A stretch of 32,597 nt of DNA, from contig NZ_DAIUCK010000027.1 in assembly GCF_036846205.1 (NCBI RefSeq), positions 1-32,597 on the forward strand. Direction: 5' to 3'. The position numbers were made by a program, and so were the translations under genes. Every line of letters begins with the position of its first letter. Position 1 is the first letter of the stretch. The stretch is from Rhabdothermincola sp036846205 (GTDB taxonomy: Bacteria > Actinomycetota > Acidimicrobiia > Acidimicrobiales > Acidimicrobilacustridaceae). The notes beneath the pieces were generated by a model that saw only the letters and a list, made by a program, of their open reading frames with translations, did no database searches and was not told the origin of the DNA. Below, in pieces: positions 16,688 to 24,607 of this stretch.

Positions 16688-17521
16688 ATGAGTGATTCGG
16701 TAGGCCAGTACCTCAACGAGATCGGCCTCGTCCCCCTCCTCACCGCGGACGAGGAGCGTGAGCTGTCCCAGATCATCGAGAAAGGGCGCGAGGCCCAGGC
16801 CCGCCTCGACGCCGGCGAGCGTGGGCGTGAGCTGCAGCGCGCCGTGCGGGAGGCCGCCGCCGCAAAGGACCGCTTCATCCGGGCGAACCTGCGCCTGGTG
16901 GTCAGCGTGGCCCGCCGCTACCCGTTGCCCCCGGGCATGGAGCTGCTCGACCTCATCCAGGAAGGCAACCTCGGGCTGGAGCACGCGGTCGACAAGTTCG
17001 ACTGGCGGAAGGGCTTCAAGTTCTCGACCTACGCCACCTTCTGGATCCGGCAGGCCATCGGTCGGGCGCTGGACCAGAAGGCGAGCCTGGTGCGCCTTCC
17101 GGGGGACCGGTCCGCCAGCCTGCGGGCCGCCCTCCGGCAGGTGTCGGGCGACGGCGACGAGCTCGACGACGAGCACGCCCGGCTGCATCGCCTGACCACG
17201 CCCACATCGCTCGACCGCACGATCGGCGACGACGACAGCAACGAGCTGATCGACCTGCTGCCGGACACCAACCCGGGCCCCGAGGCCCAGGTCATCGCCC
17301 GGGCCGACGAGCAGATGGTCACCGATCTGCTCTCGGTGCTCGACGCCCGGGCCCGCTACGCGGTCGAGCAGCGCTTCGGCCTCACCGACGGCCGCAAGCG
17401 CAGCTACCGCGAGGTCGGCGAGGAGCTCGGGGTCACGGCCGAGGCCGCCCGCCGCCTCGTCAAGCGGGCGGTCAACACGGTTCGTGACCAGGCACCCGAG
17501 AACGCCTTCTTCGCCGCCTGA
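16688..17521 (+). CDS. RNA polymerase sigma-70 family sigma factor (group 2/3, SigB/SigA-like)
   Basis: 277 residues from ATG 16688, which has GGAG seven bases upstream. Region 1.2 is DSVGQYLNEIGLVPLLT at the N terminus. Region 2 is complete: RFIRANLRLVVSVARRY, LLDLIQEGNLGL, KFSTYATFWIRQAIGRAL. Region 3 is shortened with an acidic stretch, and region 4 ends with RSYREVGEELGVTAEAARRLVKRAVNTVR, the -35-reading helix-turn-helix. No long region 1.1 is present, so it is an alternative or secondary primary-type sigma rather than the housekeeping one. There is no anti-sigma partner in the window. The upstream open codons (from 16607) look non-coding. DAHP synthase follows 74 bp downstream. Confidence 0.92.
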   Translation: MSDSVGQYLNEIGLVPLLTADEERELSQIIEKGREAQARLDAGERGRELQRAVREAAAAKDRFIRANLRLVVSVARRYPLPPGMELLDLIQEGNLGLEHAVDKFDWRKGFKFSTYATFWIRQAIGRALDQKASLVRLPGDRSASLRAALRQVSGDGDELDDEHARLHRLTTPTSLDRTIGDDDSNELIDLLPDTNPGPEAQVIARADEQMVTDLLSVLDARARYAVEQRFGLTDGRKRSYREVGEELGVTAEAARRLVKRAVNTVRDQAPENAFFAA

Positions 17522-17534
17522 GGATTCGCCGACC

Positions 17535-17575
17535 GAGCTGGCCGGGCCGATATGACGTTGCGGTCCGGCCGGCTC
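17535..17575 (+). terminator. Strong hairpin between the sigma factor and DAHP synthase genes
   Basis: 14-bp arms (17535-17548 and 17562-17575) with two G.U pairs and a 13-base loop. It lies 14 bases after the sigma stop and could end that transcript, although no T-run follows. Bases ACGTTGC in the loop (17555-17561) are complementary to GCAACGT at 17581-17587, directly before the GGAG of the next gene, so an alternative fold exists. Confidence 0.45.
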
Positions 17576-17595
17576 GTCCGGCAACGTGGAGACCG

Positions 17596-18945
17596 GTGAC
17601 AACCCCTGCGACCTGGACCCCGAGCAGCTGGCGGGACCTTCCCGCCATGCAACAGCCCGACTGGCCTGACCCTGGCGCGCTCGACCAGGCGGTCAAGACC
17701 ATCGCGGCCCTCCCACCGCTGGTTTTCGCCGGTGAGGCCCGCAGCCTCACCGCGTCGCTCGCCGAGGTCGCCGCCGGTCGGGCGTTCCTGCTCCAGGCGG
17801 GCGACTGCGCCGAGTCCTTCGACGCCTTCTCGGCCGACTCGATCCGCGACAAGCTGAAGGTCATCCTGCAGATGGCGGTGGTACTGCAGTACTCGGCGGG
17901 AGTGCCGGTCGTGAAGGTGGGTCGCATCGCTGGCCAGTTCGCCAAGCCGCGGTCCGCGCCGACCGAGCGGGTCGACGGGGTCGAACTTCCCTCGTTCCGT
18001 GGGCACATGGTGAATGACATCGCCTTCACCGCAGCGGCCCGCCAAGCCGATCCCGACCGCCTGATCACCGCGTACCACCAATCCGCGGCCACCCTGAACC
18101 TGCTCCGGGCCTTCACCAAGGGGGGATTCGCCGACCTGTCACGGGTCCACGCCTGGAACCAGGAGTTCGTGGCCTCCAGCGCGGAAGGCCGCTCCTACGA
18201 GTTCGTCGCCGACGAGATCGACCGGGCGCTGCGGTTCATGGCCGCCTGCGGCATCGACACCCAGGCCGTTCCCCAGCTGCACACCGTGGACTTCTACACC
18301 AGCCACGAGGCGCTGATCCTCGGCTACGAGGAAGCGCTCACCAGGCAGGACTCGCTCACCGGTGACTGGTACGCGTGCTCGGCCCACATGCTCTGGATCG
18401 GTGAGCGCACCCGGCAGCTCGACGGCGCGCACGTGCACTTCCTCTCCGGGGTCAGCAACCCGGTCGGCTGCAAGATCGGGCCCACCGCCTCCGCCGACGA
18501 GGTGCTGGCGCTGTGCGAGGCACTCAATCCGCAGAGGGTGCCGGGCCGTTTGACGCTCATCACCCGCATGGGAGCGGACAAGATCGAGTCGCAGCTCCCA
18601 CCACTGCTGCGAGCGGTGAAGGAGGCGGGTCACCCCGTGGTGTGGGCGTGCGACCCGATGCACGGCAACACCTTCACCTCACCGAGCGGGCGCAAGACCC
18701 GCCACTTCGATGCGGTGCTGGCGGAGATCGCGGGCTTCTTCCGAGCGCACGAACTGGTGCAGACCTGGCCCGGCGGGGTGCACATCGAGCTGACCGGCGA
18801 AGACGTCACCGAGTGCCTCGGCGGCGCCGACGAGATCCTCGACGCCGACCTCGACACCCGCTACGAGACCATGTGCGACCCCCGGCTGAACGCCCGGCAA
18901 TCGCTCGATCTCGCCTTCCAGGTGGCAGCTCTGCTCCGTACCTGA
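17596..18945 (+). CDS. Class II 3-deoxy-7-phosphoheptulonate (DAHP) synthase
   Basis: 449 residues, full length for the type II (plant/mycobacterial AroG-like) family. Recognisable blocks: FLLQAGDCAESF (metal and PEP site region), a HQSAATLNLLRAFTKGGFADL segment, RVHAWNQEF, SHEALILGYE, LSGVSNPVGCKIGPT, TLITRMGADKI, VVWACDPMHGNT and GGVHIELTGEDVTECLGG. It condenses phosphoenolpyruvate and erythrose 4-phosphate, the first step of the shikimate pathway. The GTG start has GGAG five bases upstream. The leader carries a hairpin with an alternative fold, but no leader peptide rich in aromatic codons is visible. It converges on the beta-helix gene with 26 bp between stops and no clear terminator. Confidence 0.95.
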   Translation: MTTPATWTPSSWRDLPAMQQPDWPDPGALDQAVKTIAALPPLVFAGEARSLTASLAEVAAGRAFLLQAGDCAESFDAFSADSIRDKLKVILQMAVVLQYSAGVPVVKVGRIAGQFAKPRSAPTERVDGVELPSFRGHMVNDIAFTAAARQADPDRLITAYHQSAATLNLLRAFTKGGFADLSRVHAWNQEFVASSAEGRSYEFVADEIDRALRFMAACGIDTQAVPQLHTVDFYTSHEALILGYEEALTRQDSLTGDWYACSAHMLWIGERTRQLDGAHVHFLSGVSNPVGCKIGPTASADEVLALCEALNPQRVPGRLTLITRMGADKIESQLPPLLRAVKEAGHPVVWACDPMHGNTFTSPSGRKTRHFDAVLAEIAGFFRAHELVQTWPGGVHIELTGEDVTECLGGADEILDADLDTRYETMCDPRLNARQSLDLAFQVAALLRT

Positions 18946-18971
18946 CGGGTCCGCTTGGAAAGCCAGGCCGG

Positions 18972-20177
18972 CTACCCGGCGTAGCGGGGTTGGGCCTGTG
19001 CAGCCTGCTCGGCAGCTCCACCAGGAACGGTCGTGGTCGTCGAGGTAGGCGGTGGGGCTACCTCGAGTTCATAGGCCCCGCTGTCACAGGCCGCGCCCTG
19101 CGGCCGTGACACCCCTCGCTGGTCGGTCGCCGGACAGCCACGAGCAAGGGCGTTGTCGACCGCCGGTGACCCCGCGGGGATGGCCATGGTCCGGGTCGGC
19201 CCGCCATTGTCCGCGAGAGGCGCGAGCTGTGGGTCGGCGCCTTCGCGGTCATTGGTGGCACCCAACGCACATGAGGTGTCGGCGACGACGTTCCCACCCC
19301 CCGAGACGGTGTCTACATCACCGTCGTAGATGCAGGCCTGGTCGTCACCTTGGAGGATCGAGCCTGTGACCCGGAACGTGAGGTTGTCCTCGAGGTAGAG
19401 ACCGTCGCCAGCACGGGATGAGGAGTTCCCGGCGATGGTGACGAACGACAACTCCAAGGTGCCCTCCGCCGCGTAGATGGCACCCCCAGGCCCACCGGCG
19501 CGGTTTCCCGTGATGGTGCTGTTCTCGACTCGTATCACGACTCCCTCGTAGGGGGCGTAGATGGCCCCGCCATCTCCTTCCACCGAGTTGTCGGCAATGG
19601 TCGATCGGCGCACGGTGAGCTCACCGTAGAACGGCCCTTCGTCCGTCATGATCGAGGCGACCACCACGGTGCCGTCGCTGTCGATGTTCTCGTTGCCCAC
19701 CACCTCCACCTGGTCGAGCAACAGCGTCCCGTAGATCAAGACGGCAGGACCACTGTCGCTGCTGCCGGTGAGGGTGAGCCCGCGGACGGTCACGTTCGCC
19801 CCACCGTTCACGAAGAGCAACGTGTCTCTGGACGGGCCATCGAGCACGGTGAGCCCGGCGCCGGCTCCGGAGATCGTCAACGTGACGCCGTCTTGCACGA
19901 TCAACGCATCGCCGAGGTCGATCGTCATGGCCGGGACGGTCACCGAGGTGCTCCCGCCGGAGGCGTTCGCCTCCTCGACGGCGGCACGCAGCGTGCACGG
20001 ACCGGAGCCGTCTGGGGCCACCGAGCACTGCCCGTCGCCCGGGTTGCCGTCACCCTGGTCCCCGTTCGAGTCGACGGTGAAGATGGCATCAGCACCCGCT
20101 GGCGCGGCTGGCACCAACCAGCAGGTCACACCAACCATCGCAGCGGTGAGTGCGATTGCGCGTCGCCAGATCCCCAT
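18972..20177 (-). CDS. Secreted beta-helix protein with CSLREA-type motif and PRYAG C terminus
   Basis: 401 residues from ATG 20177, which has AGGAGGG seven bases upstream. A Sec signal peptide occupies about the first 30 residues (basic start, hydrophobic core, AGADA). CTLRAAVEEANAS is a CSLREA-like motif. Several parallel beta-helix turns follow (repeated GGAIYA, STITGN, VTIAGNSS), then a choice-of-anchor region (ADNGGPTRTMAIPAGSPAVD). The chain ends with a Pro/Thr linker and PRYAG at the very C terminus; no hydrophobic anchor helix follows. The same ending is seen on the small protein at 24608. Probably a surface or extracellular protein of unknown ligand. A TATGCT hexamer (20212-20217, minus) is a likely -10. 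Cys residues (CSVA..CTL, CIYD, CAL, CPAT, CDS) suggest disulfides. Confidence 0.85.
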   Translation of the reverse strand: MGIWRRAIALTAAMVGVTCWLVPAAPAGADAIFTVDSNGDQGDGNPGDGQCSVAPDGSGPCTLRAAVEEANASGGSTSVTVPAMTIDLGDALIVQDGVTLTISGAGAGLTVLDGPSRDTLLFVNGGANVTVRGLTLTGSSDSGPAVLIYGTLLLDQVEVVGNENIDSDGTVVVASIMTDEGPFYGELTVRRSTIADNSVEGDGGAIYAPYEGVVIRVENSTITGNRAGGPGGAIYAAEGTLELSFVTIAGNSSSRAGDGLYLEDNLTFRVTGSILQGDDQACIYDGDVDTVSGGGNVVADTSCALGATNDREGADPQLAPLADNGGPTRTMAIPAGSPAVDNALARGCPATDQRGVSRPQGAACDSGAYELEVAPPPTSTTTTVPGGAAEQAAQAQPRYAG

Positions 20178-20211
20178 CAGGTTTCCCTCCTCCCCGGAAC
20201 GCTGCCCGCCG

Positions 20212-20217
20212 AGCATA
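20212..20217 (-). promoter_or_regulatory. Candidate -10 box for the beta-helix protein gene
   Basis: TATGCT on the minus strand, giving a leader of roughly 28 bases that contains the AGGAGGG ribosome-binding site. No strong -35 is visible. Confidence 0.4.
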
Positions 20218-20242
20218 GAGCACCACCGCCTCGCGGGAATGT

Positions 20243-20291
20243 TGATCGGTTGAGTCAGGATTGATAGGGTGAAATTCTGATCGGATTAGTC
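20243..20291. promoter_or_regulatory. Direct-repeat candidate operator upstream of the sulfite/nitrite reductase
   Basis: TGATCGGTTGAGTC (20243-20256) and TGATCGGATTAGTC (20278-20291) match at 12 of 14 positions, 35 bp apart. They lie in the only AT-rich patch of this divergent intergenic region, about 80-130 bases before the reductase ATG. They look like paired regulator sites, perhaps for sulfur or nitrogen control; the regulator is unknown. Confidence 0.5.
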
Positions 20292-20369
20292 GAGTTTGTC
20301 GGCCCCGCCGGCCGCCTCGCACTGGTCCGAATGAGGCCGGCACACCGGCGTCCGAGCTGAGGGAGCGAG

Positions 20370-22139
20370 ATGCTGCAACGGGAGATCGACCCCGCGATGG
20401 CGGCGGACATCGCCAAGTTCGAGGAGCAGCTCGACCGCTACCTGCGCGGCGAGCTGCCCGAGGACGTGTTCCGGGTGTTCCGCCTGAACAACGGCATCTA
20501 TGGCCAGCGCCAGGGCGGCCACCACCAGATGGTGCGGGTCAAAGCCCCGTACGGCGCAATCACCGCCGAGCAGCTCGACCTGTGCGCCCACATCGCCGAG
20601 GAGTACTCCCGCGGGTGGGGCCACCTCACCACCCGACAGAACATCCAGTTCCACTTCGTGCCCCTCGAGCGGGTTCCGGCGTTGATGCGCGACCTCGCCA
20701 CCGTCGGGCTCACCAGCCGGGAGGCCTGCGGCGACACGGTGCGCAACGTGCAGGGCTGCCACCTCGCGGGCGCCTGCCCCTACGAGGTGCTCGACATCAG
20801 CCCCTGGGCCGAGGCGACGTTCCGCCACTTCCTGCGCAACCCCCTCAGCCAGCGGCTGCCCCGCAAGTTCAAGATCAACTTCTCGGGCTGCAGCACCGAC
20901 TGCGGGCAGGCCATGTTCAACGACGTGGGCGTCGTGGCGGTGACCCGCCGACTCGACGACGGCCGGCTCGAAGCGGGCTTCCGGGTGTACATCGCAGGTG
21001 GCCTGGGAGCGAACCCCCACCCGGCGCTGGCGCTCGAGGAGTTCACCGCCCGGGAGGACCTGCTACCCACCATCGAGGCCTGCCTGCGGGTGTTCGACCA
21101 GGCCGGCAACCGCGACAACAAGCTCCGGGCCCGCATGAAGTGGCTGATCGACACCCTCGGCTTCGAAGAGGTGCAGCGGCGCATCCTCACCACCCGCAAG
21201 TTCCTGCTCGCCTCCTCGAGCTGGCCCGGCGGCATCCCCGAGGAGGTCGAGAAGCTCGGTGACGCACCCGCCGGGGTGGCGGTCGGTGTGACCCCCACGA
21301 CCATCGGCCAGGGCACGCCGGTGGCCCTCCGGGGCACCCGTCCCTACGAGCGGTGGGTGGACGCGAACGTGGTGCGCGGCGTGGCCAAGGGCACGGTGTC
21401 CGCCTACGCGTACGCCCGGCTGGGGGACGTGACCGCCGAGCAGTTCCGGGCGCTGGCATCGATCGTGCGCGAGCTCGGGATCGAGGTACGGATCACCAAC
21501 CGGCAGAACTTCGTGTTCCGAGGCCTCACCGACCAGCAGCTCCCCACCCTGTTCGCCCGCCTGGAGGCGATCGGCATGGCCGAGCCGGGCGCCGAGCTGG
21601 CCCGGGACGTCGTGGCCTGCCCGGGTGCGGACACCTGCAACCTGGCGGTCACCCAGTCGCGGGGGCTGGCCGACGCCATCGGCACCGCGCTCGAGGACGC
21701 CGGGCTGGCGGAGGTGGGCGGGGTGCGGATCAACATCTCCGGCTGCACCAACTCCTGCGGCCAGCACCACGCCGCCGACATCGGCTTCTCGGGCGCGGAA
21801 CGCCGGGCCCACGGCCAGGCCGCACCCGGCTACCAGATGCTCCTCGGCGGCTACGTCGGCCAGGAGCGCATCCACTTCGGTGACCGGGCACTGCGGCTGC
21901 CGGCGAAGAACGCCCCGGAGGCCGCCGTGCGGGTGGTGAGCCGCTTCGCCGCCGAGCGTGAGGCGGGCGAGACCTTCCGTCAGTGGCTGGATCGTTCCGG
22001 GGGCGCCAAGGCCGTGGCCACCGAGCTCCAGGACCTGGACCACTTCCCCACCCCGGAGGAGAACCCCGACTTCTACGTCGACTACGGCGAGACCGGCCCA
22101 TACGTGGCCGAGGTCGGCGAGTCGGAATGCGCCACCTAG
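20370..22139 (+). CDS. Siroheme sulfite/nitrite reductase (ferredoxin type)
   Basis: 589 residues, ATG with GAGGGAG upstream. Two ferrodoxin-like/siroheme half-domains are present in tandem. The C-terminal half has the siroheme-[4Fe-4S] ligands CPGADTC (Cys417, Cys423) and SGCTNSC (Cys459, Cys463). The N-terminal half has a second full set: CHLAGAC (Cys130, Cys136) and SGCSTDC (Cys174, Cys178). It carries out the six-electron reduction of sulfite to sulfide or nitrite to ammonia in the cytoplasm. cysH directly downstream favours assimilatory sulfite reduction, but the family alone does not decide. A direct-repeat operator candidate lies upstream. Confidence 0.9.
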   Translation: MLQREIDPAMAADIAKFEEQLDRYLRGELPEDVFRVFRLNNGIYGQRQGGHHQMVRVKAPYGAITAEQLDLCAHIAEEYSRGWGHLTTRQNIQFHFVPLERVPALMRDLATVGLTSREACGDTVRNVQGCHLAGACPYEVLDISPWAEATFRHFLRNPLSQRLPRKFKINFSGCSTDCGQAMFNDVGVVAVTRRLDDGRLEAGFRVYIAGGLGANPHPALALEEFTAREDLLPTIEACLRVFDQAGNRDNKLRARMKWLIDTLGFEEVQRRILTTRKFLLASSSWPGGIPEEVEKLGDAPAGVAVGVTPTTIGQGTPVALRGTRPYERWVDANVVRGVAKGTVSAYAYARLGDVTAEQFRALASIVRELGIEVRITNRQNFVFRGLTDQQLPTLFARLEAIGMAEPGAELARDVVACPGADTCNLAVTQSRGLADAIGTALEDAGLAEVGGVRINISGCTNSCGQHHAADIGFSGAERRAHGQAAPGYQMLLGGYVGQERIHFGDRALRLPAKNAPEAAVRVVSRFAAEREAGETFRQWLDRSGGAKAVATELQDLDHFPTPEENPDFYVDYGETGPYVAEVGESECAT

Positions 22140-22212
22140 CGCTCGAGGACCCGGAAGCACCCGAGGCCGGAAGCACCTGAGAAACGAGCGGACGACCACT
22201 CGAGAGGCCACG

Positions 22213-22890
22213 ATGCCAGCACGCTCCGACATCCCCACCTTCACCGACGCGGAGCTCGCGGAGCTCAGCGTCGAGTTCGAACGGCTTCCCGCGTCGAAGA
22301 TCATCCAGTGGGCGGTCGACAACTTCGCCCCGCACCTCGCGCTGACCGCGTCGATGACCGACGCGGTGCTCATCGACCTGGCCGTCAAGGTCGACCCGGC
22401 GATCGAGGTGGTGTTCATCGATACCGGCTATCACTTCCCGGAGACCCTCGAGACCGTCGAGCGGGTGCGGCGGCATTACGGGCTGAACCTGCGCATCATG
22501 ACCGTCCCGCCCCACGACGAGGCGCTCTGGCAGGCGGACCCGGAGAACTGCTGCTCGGCGGTGAAGGTCGGCCAGCTCGACCGGGCCCTGGCCGGCAAGG
22601 CGGCGTGGATGTCGGGCCTGCGCCGGGCGGAGGCCGACTCCCGCGTGCACGCACCCATCGTCGCTCGGGATCTGCGGGGGCTGGTCAAGGTCAACCCGAT
22701 CGCCACCTGGACCGACCAGGACGTGGCCGGCTACATCGCCGATCACGGGATCCTCGTGAACCCGCTGCTCGAGCGGGGCTACACCTCGATCGGCTGCATG
22801 CCGTGTACGCAGCTCCCGACCGATCCGGACGATCCCCGCTCGGGTCGCTGGGCAGGGCGAGACAAGACGGAGTGCGGTCTGCATCTCTGA
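22213..22890 (+). CDS. cysH: Phosphoadenylyl/adenylyl-sulfate reductase
   Basis: 225 residues from ATG 22213, with GAGAGG six bases upstream; the frame is open further back but that part overlaps the reductase gene. PAPS-reductase fold: SMTDAVLIDLA nucleotide loop and FIDTGYHFPETLE. Cys113-Cys114 (ENCCSAVKV) and Cys195/Cys198 (GCMPC) make the CC...CxxC set of the iron-sulfur APS-reductase type, and the catalytic ECGLH lies at the C terminus. It reduces adenylylsulfate to sulfite with thioredoxin. The upstream reductase would take that sulfite to sulfide. No sulfate permease or ATP sulfurylase gene is in the window. Confidence 0.94.
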   Translation: MPARSDIPTFTDAELAELSVEFERLPASKIIQWAVDNFAPHLALTASMTDAVLIDLAVKVDPAIEVVFIDTGYHFPETLETVERVRRHYGLNLRIMTVPPHDEALWQADPENCCSAVKVGQLDRALAGKAAWMSGLRRAEADSRVHAPIVARDLRGLVKVNPIATWTDQDVAGYIADHGILVNPLLERGYTSIGCMPCTQLPTDPDDPRSGRWAGRDKTECGLHL

Positions 22891-22927
22891 TCGCCTGGCT
22901 CCAGACGCCGGGCGCGCTGCACGCCAG

Positions 22928-23917
22928 GTGAGGCGGGCGGCGAGCGCGACCTGCGGGCGCGACTTGCGGGCCCAGCAGGAGTCGTTGCAGCATACGGTCG
23001 TGGCGGAAACGACCGGTGTTGGATCGACCGCCGAGCGGGCGGGAACCCCGGACGAGCTGGAGATCCCCACCCGGGTGCTCGTGCTGGGCATGGCCCATCA
23101 TGACGGGACGATCCTCGCCTCCGAGCTCTACCCCGTGGCCGAGGCCTGCGGGCAGACCGCGGATCAGGTGCGCTCCTGCCTGCGCCGTCTGGTGGCCGAG
23201 GGCCTCTTCGTCCGCAGCGGCGAGGGCCGCGACGCGGTCTTCGCCGCCACCGAGGCTGGGCTGCGAGCGCTCGGGGCCTCGCTGGAGAAGGCTCGCCTGG
23301 CCTACGCCCAGGACGCGGCGGGCAAGGGCTGGGACCGCACCTGGCGCCTGATCGCCTTCGCCATCCCCGAGACCAAGCGGGCGGCGCGCGACGCCTTCCG
23401 TGACCACCTGCTCGAGTTGGGAGGCGCGGCCATCCAGAACGGCCTGTACGTCTCGCCACACCGCTGGCACGACGATGCGCTCCGGGAGGCCCGCCGGCTC
23501 GGGGTGGCCGAACACGTGACCGCCGCGTCGACCGACGATCTGGAGATCGGCGGGGAGCGCGACCCCCGTGCCCTGGCGGCGAAGCTGTGGCCGATCGAGG
23601 AGGTGGCCGCCCGCTACGAACGCTTCATCGCCATCTACGAGGGGATCCCGGAGGACCTCGAAGAGATGCGCCGCCAGCGCCGCCGGCTCACCGAAGCGGA
23701 GTTCCTCCCGGGCGCGTTGATCATCGGCATCAAGTTCCAGGAGTGCTTCAACCTCGACCCGCTCCTGCCTCCCGAGCTGCTCCCCCGGCCATGGCCGGGG
23801 CGGCGCGCCCGGGAGCTGCTGGCCCGCAGCCGCCGGCTGGGCATCCTGTTGCGGGAGGAGCACAACAAGCCCCAGCTCTTCGCCCCCTGGGACGACGTCC
23901 TCGACAGCATCCCGTGA
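22928..23917 (+). CDS. PaaX-family transcriptional regulator
   Basis: 329 residues from GTG 22928; GTG 23000 is an alternative that removes 24 poorly conserved residues. Neither has a good ribosome-binding site. A winged helix at about residues 45-115 (TRVLVLGMAHHDG, DQVRSCLRRLVAEGLFVR) is followed by the PaaX central domain (WRLIAFAIPETKRAARDAFRDHL, GLYVSPHRW) and the C-terminal domain with NLDPLLPPELLPRPWPG. PaaX proteins usually repress phenylacetate or other aromatic degradation genes in response to CoA thioesters. No paa genes are nearby, so the target is elsewhere or unknown. It ends in a GTGA overlap with the next gene. Confidence 0.88.
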   Translation: MRRAASATCGRDLRAQQESLQHTVVAETTGVGSTAERAGTPDELEIPTRVLVLGMAHHDGTILASELYPVAEACGQTADQVRSCLRRLVAEGLFVRSGEGRDAVFAATEAGLRALGASLEKARLAYAQDAAGKGWDRTWRLIAFAIPETKRAARDAFRDHLLELGGAAIQNGLYVSPHRWHDDALREARRLGVAEHVTAASTDDLEIGGERDPRALAAKLWPIEEVAARYERFIAIYEGIPEDLEEMRRQRRRLTEAEFLPGALIIGIKFQECFNLDPLLPPELLPRPWPGRRARELLARSRRLGILLREEHNKPQLFAPWDDVLDSIP

Positions 23918-24480
23918 ACCGCCGTCGCGTCGCAGCTCCGATTGCCGTGCTGGCCCTGCTGGCCGTGCTCGCCGGCGGGTGCGCGAACGGGGATCGGGCC
24001 GGTGACCACCAGCCCGAGGGGCCCACCACCACCGGCACCGCCGCGCCCTCGACGGCCCCGCCGCCACCGGTGGTGGCCCCCGAGGGCGCGGTGTTCACGA
24101 TCCGGCCGTGGTTCGTGACCGACGCCGGTCTGGTCCAGGGCGAGGAACGCCTGGTGCAGGGGCCTGACGTGCTGGCCTCGACGCTCGAGCAGCTCCTCGC
24201 CGGGCCGACCGACACCGACCGCTTCTTCGGACTGGACACCGGTATCTCGTCCCGGGTGCGACTCCGATCAGCGACGGTCGACGGTGACACGGTGGTGGTG
24301 GACTTCGACCGGGCCTTCGAGACCGCCGACACCCAGCCCCAGGTGGCCCAGGTGGTGTGGACCCTCACCGAGTTACGAGGCGTGGCGAAGGTGAAGTTCC
24401 TCATCGACGGTGAGGACAACGGCGCCACCGGCGTCCGACCCATGGGTCGCAACGACACCCGGGTGCAACCCGCGAGCTGA
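23914..24480 (+). CDS. GerMN-domain lipoprotein
   Basis: 188 residues from GTG 23914, overlapping the PaaX stop by four bases (GTGA). Signal peptide with lipobox LAGGC near residue 23, so the mature protein is lipid-anchored at Cys. A Thr/Ala/Pro linker precedes a single GerMN domain (FTIRPWFVTDAGLV, LEQLLAGPT, VVVDFDRAF, QVAQVVWTLTEL, VKFLIDGEDN). GerMN domains occur in spore proteins and in actinobacterial lipoproteins of the LpqB kind; the role here is unknown. Coupled translation to a PaaX regulator is unexpected functionally. The long frame upstream of 23914 is a shadow inside the PaaX gene. Confidence 0.87.
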   Translation: MNRRRVAAPIAVLALLAVLAGGCANGDRAGDHQPEGPTTTGTAAPSTAPPPPVVAPEGAVFTIRPWFVTDAGLVQGEERLVQGPDVLASTLEQLLAGPTDTDRFFGLDTGISSRVRLRSATVDGDTVVVDFDRAFETADTQPQVAQVVWTLTELRGVAKVKFLIDGEDNGATGVRPMGRNDTRVQPAS

Positions 24481-24506
24481 CCAGGACGGGCGAGCCGTCT
24501 CGATGC

Positions 24507-24536
24507 TTGCCGGGAGCGCCACCCCCCAACTAGGGT
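24507..24536 (+). promoter_or_regulatory. Candidate promoter of the small secreted Thr-rich protein
   Basis: TTGCCG (24507-24512), 18-base spacer, TAGGGT (24531-24536), then a leader of roughly 65 bases ending in the GGAGGAG ribosome-binding site. Confidence 0.45.
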
Positions 24537-24607
24537 TCAGGCCGTTCACCCTGCTGCCGGCGTGGCCATGACGCGCGCCTGCTGCCGGGAGTACCGGGAG
24601 GAGAAGC

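Noticed and set aside
18946..18971. Terminator between DAHP synthase and the beta-helix gene
   Set aside because: Only 26 bp and no stable inverted repeat.
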